Assembly (NCBI GenBank): GCA_012518745.1
Contig: JAAYRM010000092.1
Location: forward strand, 1 to 42,917
DNA: 42,917 nt
DNA from: Tissierellia bacterium
GTDB lineage: Bacteria; Bacillota; Clostridia; Tissierellales; Tepidimicrobiaceae
Direction: 5' to 3'
Positions 34,126 to 41,039 of this stretch are shown here, piece after piece. The notes beneath the pieces were generated by a model. That model was not told the origin of the DNA and did not search any database. It saw only the letters and a program-made list of their open reading frames with translations. Both the position numbers and the translations under genes were made by a program. Position 1 is the first letter of the stretch. Every line of letters begins with the position of its first letter.

Positions 34126-34210
34126 AATAAATGGATGGTAGAATCTTATCATTTATTGTTGCAAAGTGAGGGTCTTTCAACAGTTGGGCCTTTCGTCGAT
34201 AGTATGAATA

Positions 34211-34219
34211 TGATATAAT
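34211..34219 (+). promoter_or_regulatory. Extended -10 promoter
   Basis: TGATATAAT is an extended -10 element 38 bases upstream of the gene at 34257; the -35 (TTTCGT) is weak. Confidence 0.5.
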
Positions 34220-34256
34220 TGCTATAGGATTAAAATTATATGGGGGTAAATGGGAT

Positions 34257-34634
34257 TTGATTAAATATGTTCAAAGGATCTTATTGGTTCTATTCGTAAT
34301 CAATTTAGTAGGATATATATTAGTCATATTAAAGGAAAAAATCTATTTAAAACATAATATGATAGTTATAAATAAGAAGGCGGTAACACAGAATCATTTA
34401 GATAAAACGGATGTAAAGGAGTTCACATTCGATGGCTCAAGGGTAAAAGTTGGCGATGAGATAAAGGTTATAACCATTTTTAAGGAAAAATTTGATGGTA
34501 TATTGATAGGGGGAATCAGAAAGGAAAGGGCCATTTTGCTTGTTACCCACACCGATCAAATTAAAAAATTTAAAATTGATGCTATTTCAAAACTTAAGGT
34601 AATAAGTAAATATGGAAGGTTTTTCAAGAGCTAA
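34257..34634 (+). CDS. Unrecognised membrane-anchored protein
   Basis: I do not recognise this 125-residue protein. Residues about 7-25 form one membrane segment, followed by a lysine-rich soluble domain with beta-strand character (DGSRVKVGDEIKVITIF, GGIRKERAILLVTHTDQI). TTG at 34257 is used; GGGGG lies about ten bases upstream and no nearer start fits. It is followed after 36 bases by the HlyD-like adaptor gene, so the two may act together at the membrane. No homologous domain is evident to me. Confidence 0.6.
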   Translation: MIKYVQRILLVLFVINLVGYILVILKEKIYLKHNMIVINKKAVTQNHLDKTDVKEFTFDGSRVKVGDEIKVITIFKEKFDGILIGGIRKERAILLVTHTDQIKKFKIDAISKLKVISKYGRFFKS

Positions 34635-34670
34635 ACTATCCAAGAAGATTTCTAACAATAGGGTGATATT

Positions 34671-35828
34671 ATGGATTATAGACATCATAGATCAAATGAT
34701 AGTAAAAAGAATCGCCGGATGGTTGTGGCAAGCATCATCCTTATATATATTTTGTTCAGAGTAGCTCCCTCTCTATCGGCGGTTAGATATAAAACGATTT
34801 TGCCGGAATACAGGTTGGTGGAGGATAGGATAGAAACCGAAGCCATGATAATTAAAAAAGAATATGTATACAAGGCCCATATGGGGGGAATGGTTGAGAT
34901 TCTGGCAGAAGAGGGCGAAAAGGTAGGCAAAGATGTCAAAATTGCTAGGCTGATATCTGTAGGGGATGAAATTATAAATCAGGATTTAAAAGATATAGAT
35001 GAAAAGATTGAAACATTAATGGCCGTTAGGAATGGGGAGCATGAGGGAAATTCGGAAAGTGACATCCCTGAAGATACCCTGATAGATCAAAGTCTAGAGG
35101 CCCTAGAGGAAGAACGAAAACAGATTGTGGAACGAATGGCCCATAATACGACGGATTATGTTACCCAACAATCGGGAATTATATCCTTTATGATAGATGG
35201 CTATGAAGAACTATACTCCTTTAATCATATAGAGAGTTATAAGCCCTCTGATATCCGGGATATGCATATGGAACCGATGAGGATGGCGGATGGGGATGCT
35301 GCCGAAGCTGGAGATCCCCTATTCAAGGTTATAGATAATTTTGAATGGTATATGATTATTAACATCGATAATATAGATGTTAATTCCTATGACGAAGGAG
35401 ATTATATATGGGTATCAAGCAGGGGGAAGGAGGACGGTATACGCGGTCGAATTGAAAGAATAAATAAAGAAGGGGATAAAAGTCTAATTCTGGGTAAGTT
35501 TAATATAGATTTCGAAAAATACTATGACAAAAGATATATTGAGATCGATGTAATTCAGAATAGTCGGGAAGGATACGAAATTCCTACCAGATGCATAGTT
35601 GAAAAGGATGGCGTAGAAGGGGTCTATGTAAAAGATATCGGTGGTATAGTTAAATTCAAACCGATTAAGATCCTATTACAAGAAGATAGGACAACCTACA
35701 TTGATTTTGGTGATGAGGGCAATAATATCTATATAGAAGGAGATGATATGCCGTATGAGACGATCAGTGGGCTTGACGAGATCCTTCTATATACAATGGG
35801 AATTAAGGAAGGCATGATAATTAACTGA
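34671..35828 (+). CDS. HlyD-like membrane fusion (adaptor) protein
   Basis: The 385 residues have one N-terminal membrane segment (about 17-35) and an external part that fits the HlyD/efflux adaptor plan: a biotinyl-lipoyl-like hairpin (AHMGGMVEILAEEGEKVGKDVKIARL, about 69-94), a helical segment (about 105-165) that may be a short coiled coil, the second lipoyl half (QSGIISFMIDGYEE) and C-terminal beta-barrel regions. In Clostridia such a gene commonly precedes the yggS-sepF-yggT-divIVA division cluster. No ABC transporter is adjacent, so its partner is unknown. The start is ATG after AGGGTGATATT. Confidence 0.8.
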   Translation: MDYRHHRSNDSKKNRRMVVASIILIYILFRVAPSLSAVRYKTILPEYRLVEDRIETEAMIIKKEYVYKAHMGGMVEILAEEGEKVGKDVKIARLISVGDEIINQDLKDIDEKIETLMAVRNGEHEGNSESDIPEDTLIDQSLEALEEERKQIVERMAHNTTDYVTQQSGIISFMIDGYEELYSFNHIESYKPSDIRDMHMEPMRMADGDAAEAGDPLFKVIDNFEWYMIINIDNIDVNSYDEGDYIWVSSRGKEDGIRGRIERINKEGDKSLILGKFNIDFEKYYDKRYIEIDVIQNSREGYEIPTRCIVEKDGVEGVYVKDIGGIVKFKPIKILLQEDRTTYIDFGDEGNNIYIEGDDMPYETISGLDEILLYTMGIKEGMIIN

Positions 35829-35847
35829 CATCGGGGAGGGAAGTATA

Positions 35848-36531
35848 ATTATTAATAATAATTTAACCATTATAGAAAATAATATAGAAAAAGCATTACG
35901 GAGAGCCGGAAGGACTGGTGATAAGGTTCATATAGTGGCTGTGACCAAAACGGTTGAAACCGATAGGATTATAGAAGCGCTTGAAATAGGATTAGATAAT
36001 ATTGGTGAAAATAGGGTTCAAGAATTAGTTCAAAAATACGATATTATTGGTAAGGGTCCTAAATATCACATGATAGGCCATCTGCAATCCAATAAAGCAA
36101 AGGATATTATCGATAAGGTTACTCTAATCCATTCCTTAGATCGGGCATCCCTATCTAGGGAAATAGATAAAAGAGCAAAGGCAAGGGATATAATAGCAGA
36201 TGTCTTGATTCAGGTAAATGTTGCTGGGGAGGAAAGCAAACACGGTTTAAGGGTGGATGAGGTTATACCTTTCATAGAGGAAACATTACAATATAGCAAT
36301 ATAAGAATTAAGGGCCTAATGACCATAGCCCCTTTTGTGGAAGAGGCAGAGGAAGTCAGGTGGGTTTTCAGGGAAATGCGTAAACTGTACGATGAAATTA
36401 ATGCACGAGGATATGAAGGTGTAGATATGGAGTTCTTATCCATGGGCATGACCAATGATTATGAGGTTGCGATTGAAGAAGGTTCGAACATGATAAGGGT
36501 TGGAACGGGTTTATTTGGGGAGAGAAAATAA
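35848..36531 (+). CDS. YggS-family PLP-binding protein (PLP homeostasis), likely ATT start
   Basis: YggS/YlmE/PLPBP proteins bind pyridoxal phosphate and buffer its supply. The expected N-terminus (IEKALRRAGRTGDKVHIVAV) is present in frame upstream of GTG 35935, but no ATG, GTG or TTG lies between the strong site GGGGAGGG (35833-35840) and that region. ATT at 35848, seven bases beyond the site, gives 227 residues, the family length, and puts the PLP lysine at 34 (AVTKTV), close to its usual place. Other motifs are IGENRVQELVQKYD, HMIGHLQSNKAK, LIQVNVAGEESKHG, GLMTIAPF and LSMGMTNDYEVAI-type GSNMIRVG. An ATA at 35845 is possible. GTG 35935 would remove PLP-barrel residues. sepF follows 19 bases on. 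Confidence 0.92.
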   Translation: MINNNLTIIENNIEKALRRAGRTGDKVHIVAVTKTVETDRIIEALEIGLDNIGENRVQELVQKYDIIGKGPKYHMIGHLQSNKAKDIIDKVTLIHSLDRASLSREIDKRAKARDIIADVLIQVNVAGEESKHGLRVDEVIPFIEETLQYSNIRIKGLMTIAPFVEEAEEVRWVFREMRKLYDEINARGYEGVDMEFLSMGMTNDYEVAIEEGSNMIRVGTGLFGERK

Positions 36532-36550
36532 AAATTCAAGGGGGGTTATT

Positions 36551-36976
36551 ATGTCTAAAATTTTGAATAAGTTTAAATATCTTATGGGGATAGACGACCT
36601 CGATATGGATGAGGATTATGAGGAATATGGGGAGGATCTATTGACCAATACCAAGTCCAAGCGGGTGAACAATAAGGTTGTAAACATCCATACATCCGGA
36701 AATATGAAATTGGTTGTCCATGAACCCTTAAACTATGAGGACGCTCCAAAGATAATAGATGATATTAAGATAAGGAAAGCTGTCATAGTAAGTTTGGAGC
36801 AATTGGACCCGGAAATGAAGAGGCAAGTATTTGATTTTATTAATGGTGGCCTTTATTCGCTGGAGGCGAATATACAGAAGGTTACGACGGATATATTTGT
36901 GTTAGCACCGAATAATGTAGAAATAGATAATAATATGAAGAACGAACTAAAAAACAATGAAATATTCCGTTGGTAA
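36551..36976 (+). CDS. sepF: Cell division protein SepF
   Basis: SepF is a membrane-associated FtsZ partner that aligns Z-ring filaments. The 141 residues comprise an N-terminal amphipathic helix (MSKILNKFKYLMG), an acidic linker, and the C-terminal SepF domain (about 52-135) with VVHEPLNYEDAPKIIDDI, VIVSLEQLDPEMKRQVFDFINGG and VFVLAPNNVEI-like FVLAPNNVEI. The ATG at 36551 follows AAGGGGGG; an in-frame TTG at 36500 overlaps the yggS gene. It is part of the conserved yggS-sepF-yggT-divIVA division cluster. Confidence 0.97.
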   Translation: MSKILNKFKYLMGIDDLDMDEDYEEYGEDLLTNTKSKRVNNKVVNIHTSGNMKLVVHEPLNYEDAPKIIDDIKIRKAVIVSLEQLDPEMKRQVFDFINGGLYSLEANIQKVTTDIFVLAPNNVEIDNNMKNELKNNEIFRW

Positions 36977-37001
36977 AATACTCGGATAAGAGGTTGAAAA
37001 T

Positions 37002-37274
37002 ATGCGAATATTGTATAGATCTGTAGATCTTTTTTTCTATATCATCGAATTACTAATTCTTACAAGAATTATACTCTCATTTTTAAATGTTAATCCTTAT
37101 AATACAATAGGGAGGATAGTATATGAGCTGACTGAACCTGTATTGGCTCCAGCTAGGGAATTAATACATAGGATTGGAATAGATACGGGAATGCTAGATT
37201 TCTCTCCCATAGTATCCATACTCATGCTCAGAATTGTTGCCAAGATCATAAGGAATATATTATTTAGATTATAG
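37002..37274 (+). CDS. YggT family membrane protein
   Basis: The 90 residues have two membrane segments (about 6-27 and 65-85) separated by the conserved SFLNVNPYNTIGRIVYELTEPVLAPARELI loop, which is the YggT family signature. Its role is not firmly known, but it lies in the division cluster of Firmicutes and cyanobacteria. GAGGTTG precedes the ATG. The gene normally after it, ylmH, is missing; an untranslated stretch of about 190 bases leads to divIVA instead. Confidence 0.92.
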   Translation: MRILYRSVDLFFYIIELLILTRIILSFLNVNPYNTIGRIVYELTEPVLAPARELIHRIGIDTGMLDFSPIVSILMLRIVAKIIRNILFRL

Positions 37275-37304
37275 TTGAGAGCATTGGGAATAAACAGTTA
37301 TGAT
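37275..37304 (+). promoter_or_regulatory. Candidate divIVA promoter
   Basis: TTGAGA (37275-37280), 18 bases, TATGAT (37299-37304), just past the yggT stop. It would give a leader of about 155 bases. Confidence 0.45.
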
Positions 37305-37310
37305 ATGGGG

Positions 37311-37467
37311 GATATATTAATACATAGGAGCTATACTTAAGAGATGGGCAAGAAGATATTTTTAGTTCCAATGTATTCAGTTCTCGGGGATCGGCGAACT
37401 GACCATGTCGGCATAGAAAAGGTATGAGGGTAAGGCCCAGACTATTATAATAAATGGAGTGAAATAT
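37311..37467 (+). other. divIVA leader with hairpin and possible 27-codon frame
   Basis: TCAGTTC (37377-37383) pairs with GAACTGA (37396-37402) over a 12-base loop. A short frame from ATG 37344 to TGA 37425-37427 spans it but lacks a well-spaced ribosome site (AGGAG is 13 bases away). I recognise no known riboswitch. ylmH usually occupies this place. Confidence 0.35.
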
Positions 37468-37995
37468 ATGATTACACCCCTAGATATTCAGAATAAGGAA
37501 TTTAAAAAAGCCTTTAGAGGTTATAATGAATCCGAGGTCGATAGGTTTCTAGACGATATTGTTGAAAATTATGAGGGTTTATATAGGGAGAACATGGAAC
37601 TCAAGGATAAGATTATGGTATTGGATGAACAGATAAAGCAGTATAATGCGCTTGAAAACACATTGAAGGATACACTCCTAATTGCTCAAAGCACGGCAGA
37701 TGAGGTAACGGCGGCAGCTAGAAATAAGAGAAAACTTATAATAGAGGAAGCGGAAATAGAGGCTAAAAAACTTATACATACCGCAGATAATGAGGTGCGT
37801 AAAATTAAGGCGGAATATGAGGAACTCAAAAAGGAGATATTTATATTCAAGACGAGATATAAGTCATTTATTGAGGCCCAATTGATCACATTGGATGAAT
37901 TCTATTCGAATATAGGAATAGAGGATATAGATATGGAAGAGGATGGTATGGAATCAATAGAAGAATCTAGTGATATTAAGGATCTAGGGGCCTAG
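37468..37995 (+). CDS. divIVA: DivIVA domain protein
   Basis: DivIVA marks curved membranes at poles and septa and recruits division or growth proteins. The 175 residues start ITPLDIQNKEFKKAFRGYN, the lipid-binding N-terminal module, continue with ESEVDRFLDDIVENYE and a long coiled coil (about 30-135), and end in an acidic tail. ATG 37468 follows GGAGTG by six bases; GTG 37459 overlaps that ribosome site. It closes the sepF-yggT division cluster. Confidence 0.95.
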   Translation: MITPLDIQNKEFKKAFRGYNESEVDRFLDDIVENYEGLYRENMELKDKIMVLDEQIKQYNALENTLKDTLLIAQSTADEVTAAARNKRKLIIEEAEIEAKKLIHTADNEVRKIKAEYEELKKEIFIFKTRYKSFIEAQLITLDEFYSNIGIEDIDMEEDGMESIEESSDIKDLGA

Positions 37996-38049
37996 GTCCT
38001 CAAGTATTAATTTGATCTAAAGGATAGTCAACACAGCGGAGGAATGAAG

Positions 38050-38838
38050 ATGACAGATAGTATTAAAATGGAATATAGCCTAGAACTTGAAAAAGGATTT
38101 AATATAATAGCAGGACCATGCGCTGTTGAAAGTGTTAGGCAGATGGAAATCATCGGAGAATTTTTAAACAAGCTGGATATAAAATTCATTAGAGGAGGGG
38201 CATTCAAACCACGGACAAGCCCAAGTTCATTTCAGGGTCTGGGCATAAAGGGACTAAAGATATTAGGGGATATTAAGGACTCCTATGGATTCAGGGTGGT
38301 TTCAGAGGTATTGGATCCCAGGGACGTGGAAAAGGCATATGATTATATAGATATATATCAAATTGGCTCGAGGAACATGCAGAATTACCCACTTCTAATA
38401 GAGGTGGGTAAAACTGATAAGCCCGTATTGTTGAAGAGGGGCATGTCGGCGACCTTTGAAGAATGGATTAAGGCATCGGAATATATTGCAATGGGTGGCA
38501 ATCAACATATTCTTTTATGTGAAAGGGGTATAAGGTCTTTTGATGATTATACGAGGAATACTCTAGATCTTATGAGTATTCCTATAATACAAGGGAAAAC
38601 CGGGTATCCCATATTTATCGACCCAAGTCATGGCACTGGCAGAAAGGAATTGATATTGCCTGCAGTAAGAGCGGCATTGGTGTTAGGTGCCAATGGGGTG
38701 ATGATAGAGGTGCACCCTGAACCGGCTAAGGCTTTATCTGATGGGATACAATCGTTAAATTTTAAAGAATTTGAATTATTGCTTAACAATGTTAAAAAAT
38801 TGGAGCAGGCCCTCGATGAAGATATGGTGGAATTGTAA
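38050..38838 (+). CDS. aroF: 3-deoxy-7-phosphoheptulonate synthase
   Basis: This DAHP synthase (type I-beta, KDO8P-like) condenses phosphoenolpyruvate and erythrose-4-phosphate in the first step of aromatic amino-acid synthesis. The 262 residues include AGPCAVES (21-28), IRGGAFKPRTSPSSFQGLG, RNMQNYPLLIEVG, LLKRGMSAT, ILCERGIRSF-like LLCERGIRSF, and IDPSHGTGRKELI. It lacks the N-terminal ferredoxin-like or chorismate mutase domain seen in some regulated versions. ATG 38050 follows GGAGG by seven bases; ATG 38044 would be too close. It stands alone, without other aro genes. The symbol follows Bacteroidetes/Firmicute usage (aroF; aroA in Bacillus). Confidence 0.95.
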   Translation: MTDSIKMEYSLELEKGFNIIAGPCAVESVRQMEIIGEFLNKLDIKFIRGGAFKPRTSPSSFQGLGIKGLKILGDIKDSYGFRVVSEVLDPRDVEKAYDYIDIYQIGSRNMQNYPLLIEVGKTDKPVLLKRGMSATFEEWIKASEYIAMGGNQHILLCERGIRSFDDYTRNTLDLMSIPIIQGKTGYPIFIDPSHGTGRKELILPAVRAALVLGANGVMIEVHPEPAKALSDGIQSLNFKEFELLLNNVKKLEQALDEDMVEL

Positions 38839-38892
38839 GTATATATATGGGCATATTATTATCAGATTATATTATATGAGGAGGATAATAAT

Positions 38893-39507
38893 ATGATAAA
38901 GGATGAAAATGATATAAATTTGCAACTATTATTGGATGAAAAGGATAGGGTGGAACATCTCATAAGGGATATGGGCGATGATACAAGGAATGGCTCCATG
39001 GATAAATATTATACCGAGCTATCGGCCTATGACAACCACCCCGCAGATATAGGCACTGAAATGTTTATGATGGAACATGATAAGGGACTTTGCAACCGGC
39101 TAAGGGATGTTCTATATGAGATCGAGACCTCCATTGAAGAGGTGAAATCCGGAAAATATGGGCTATGCAGTGTATGTAATGAGAAGATTTCCAGGGAAAG
39201 ATTGAGACTAATACCATATACCAAGCTATGCATAGGCTGCTCGAATAAGAGAGCTACATCAGATGAAGGAATGGAGCGAGGATCTAGAAGGGAGGATACT
39301 GTTAATCCCTTCTATAGGAACTATAGAGCTGGGGATCAATTTGATAGGGAGGATAGCTATCAAGAGGTAGCTAGATTCAATAGAGTAGCTGATGATCCTT
39401 CCTTCGGCACCGGGGATGATATAGGAGTACTTGATGAAGAGGGTAGTGGAGCAGTAGAAGAAATAGAGAGGGTATCCCAGGATTATTTTAACAGGATCAA
39501 TAGATAA
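38893..39507 (+). CDS. YteA-family sporulation-type C4 zinc-finger protein
   Basis: This 204-residue protein has an N-terminal coiled-coil region, the conserved ELSAYDNHPADIGTEMFMMEHDKGL segment (about 44-68), and a DksA/TraR-type zinc finger, YGLCSVC...TKLCIGC (about 93-117). Family TIGR02890 (YteA) is restricted to endospore formers. The C-terminal third is acidic and probably disordered. The function is unknown; DksA-like binding to RNA polymerase is only an inference. GAGGAGG precedes the ATG. A perfect 22-bp inverted repeat follows the stop. Confidence 0.9.
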   Translation: MIKDENDINLQLLLDEKDRVEHLIRDMGDDTRNGSMDKYYTELSAYDNHPADIGTEMFMMEHDKGLCNRLRDVLYEIETSIEEVKSGKYGLCSVCNEKISRERLRLIPYTKLCIGCSNKRATSDEGMERGSRREDTVNPFYRNYRAGDQFDREDSYQEVARFNRVADDPSFGTGDDIGVLDEEGSGAVEEIERVSQDYFNRINR

Positions 39508-39511
39508 GGGT

Positions 39512-39563
39512 AATATAGTAATTGCTCTAATATATTAATGGATATTAGAGCAATTACTATATT
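39512..39563. repeat. Perfect 22-bp inverted repeat
   Basis: 39512-39533 and 39542-39563 are exact complements around an 8-base loop. The arms are AT-rich with GCTC/GAGC inside. No U-tract follows, so it is not a standard terminator, although it lies five bases after a stop codon. Confidence 0.85.
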
Positions 39564-39641
39564 GAGGGAATTGCACTTGTAATAGTATTCATTATCAATT
39601 AAAATGATATATGTTAATATGGAATTCTGGGGGGTATAGGC

Positions 39642-40097
39642 TTGCTATTATTGTTTTTGACATCTGTAGTACTATTGGATCAGGTGACCAAGTATGCTGC
39701 TATAAAACATTTAAAGGACAGGGGTCCTTATATTATAATTAAGGATGTTTTTCAACTATACTATGTAGAGAATTTTGGCGCAGCTTTTGGGATCTTACAG
39801 AATAGAAAGATCTTTTTTATAATAGTCTCCATTATAGTTATAATAGGCGTACTTTTTTTGATTTTCAAAGGTAGCTATAACTTAAACAATTTGATGAGGA
39901 TATCCTTAATGATATTTTTAGGAGGCGCAATCGGCAACCTGATAGACAGGATACGGTTGGGATATGTAATTGATTTCATAAGCTTCAAATTAGGTAAAGG
40001 CTATAATTTTCCCGTGTTCAATATAGCAGATGTATCCATTGTAATAAGTACCTTGTTGATAATGGCGATGGTGTTAATGGATCGGTATGAAATGTAA
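39642..40097 (+). CDS. lspA: Lipoprotein signal peptidase (signal peptidase II)
   Basis: LspA cleaves prolipoprotein signal peptides ahead of the lipid-modified cysteine; the MBL lipoprotein in this window would be a substrate. The 151 residues have four membrane segments. Asp111 (VIDFI) and Asp130 (NIADVSI) are the two catalytic aspartates, and LDQVTK, VENFGAAFGIL and GGAIGNLIDR are conserved blocks. The TTG start follows GGGGG by seven bases. rluD begins 19 bases after the stop, a common pair. Confidence 0.97.
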   Translation: MLLLFLTSVVLLDQVTKYAAIKHLKDRGPYIIIKDVFQLYYVENFGAAFGILQNRKIFFIIVSIIVIIGVLFLIFKGSYNLNNLMRISLMIFLGGAIGNLIDRIRLGYVIDFISFKLGKGYNFPVFNIADVSIVISTLLIMAMVLMDRYEM

Positions 40098-40116
40098 TAT
40101 GGGGGGTTAATCGATT

Positions 40117-41025
40117 TTGCAAGAGATACATATATACGGCGAAGGTGGCCAGAGATTGGATTCATATCTGGTTACAAAGCTCAAGGGGTTCTCAAGAACC
40201 TATATTAATGGATTGATCAAAGACGGATTTGTATATGTAAATGGGAAAACGGTTAAACCTAGCTATATGATAAAGGAAAATGATATAGTGCAGGTGGAGA
40301 AACCTGTAATCGAAAAGGAAGAATTGATTCCCGAAAACATACCTATAGAGATTGTATATGAAGACAATGATATTATTGTTATAGATAAACCTAAGGGTAT
40401 GATTGTGCATCCCACCAAAAATAACTATTCAGGAACCTTAGTAAATGCTCTTCTATACCATGTTGGAAGATCATCCCTATCAAGCTCTAAGATTAGGCCG
40501 GGTATTGTACATAGATTGGATAAGGATACAACAGGTTTATTGGTCATAGCAAAAAACAACAGGGCCTATGACATCCTATCACAACAGTTTATAGATCGAA
40601 CGGTTAAAAGGGTCTATCTAGCATTGGTCTATGGAGAATTGGATATTGATGAGGCCATTATAGATGCGCCTATAGGAAGGGATCCAAACAATAGAACCCG
40701 AATGCGGGTAATAGATGAACGAGGTAGGCGGGCCATTACCCATTATAGAATATCCGAACGGTTCCGAGGATATACATTATTGGAATTATCCCTTAAGACC
40801 GGTCGAACCCATCAGATAAGGGTACATATGGATTATATAGGACATCCCATCGTTGGTGATCCTATATATGGAAGGCTGGGGAATGAATTCAATATATCGG
40901 GTCAGCTTTTGCATGCGGGTGGGCTAGCATTTGATCACCCGGGGAATGGTAATTATGTGGAATTTAAAATCGGATTTCCAGACGACTTTAAAAAAGCTAT
41001 CGATCTATTAAGGGGTAGATCCTAG
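40117..41025 (+). CDS. 23S rRNA pseudouridine synthase, RluD type
   Basis: RluA-family enzymes isomerise uridines in rRNA, and RluD-type ones act on helix 69 of 23S rRNA. The 302 residues have an S4 RNA-binding domain (about 12-60), then VIDKPKGMIVHP (88-99) and the catalytic Asp135 in HRLDKDTTGLLV, with SLKTGRTHQIRVHM near 228. The TTG start at 40117 has GGGGGG about ten bases upstream. It pairs with lspA, as ylyB does in Bacillus. The exact target uridines cannot be told from sequence. It is convergent with rqcH. Confidence 0.95.
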   Translation: MQEIHIYGEGGQRLDSYLVTKLKGFSRTYINGLIKDGFVYVNGKTVKPSYMIKENDIVQVEKPVIEKEELIPENIPIEIVYEDNDIIVIDKPKGMIVHPTKNNYSGTLVNALLYHVGRSSLSSSKIRPGIVHRLDKDTTGLLVIAKNNRAYDILSQQFIDRTVKRVYLALVYGELDIDEAIIDAPIGRDPNNRTRMRVIDERGRRAITHYRISERFRGYTLLELSLKTGRTHQIRVHMDYIGHPIVGDPIYGRLGNEFNISGQLLHAGGLAFDHPGNGNYVEFKIGFPDDFKKAIDLLRGRS

Positions 41026-41039
41026 GTAAATAAAAGGAA

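Noticed and set aside
34015..34218. 67-residue plus-strand frame after tRNA-Pro
   Set aside because: It begins next to the tRNA terminator, spans a perfect hairpin and shows no ribosome site or family resemblance.
37344..37427. 27-codon frame upstream of divIVA as a gene
   Set aside because: The nearest ribosome-like site is 13 bases away and the frame overlaps a hairpin; kept only as part of the leader.
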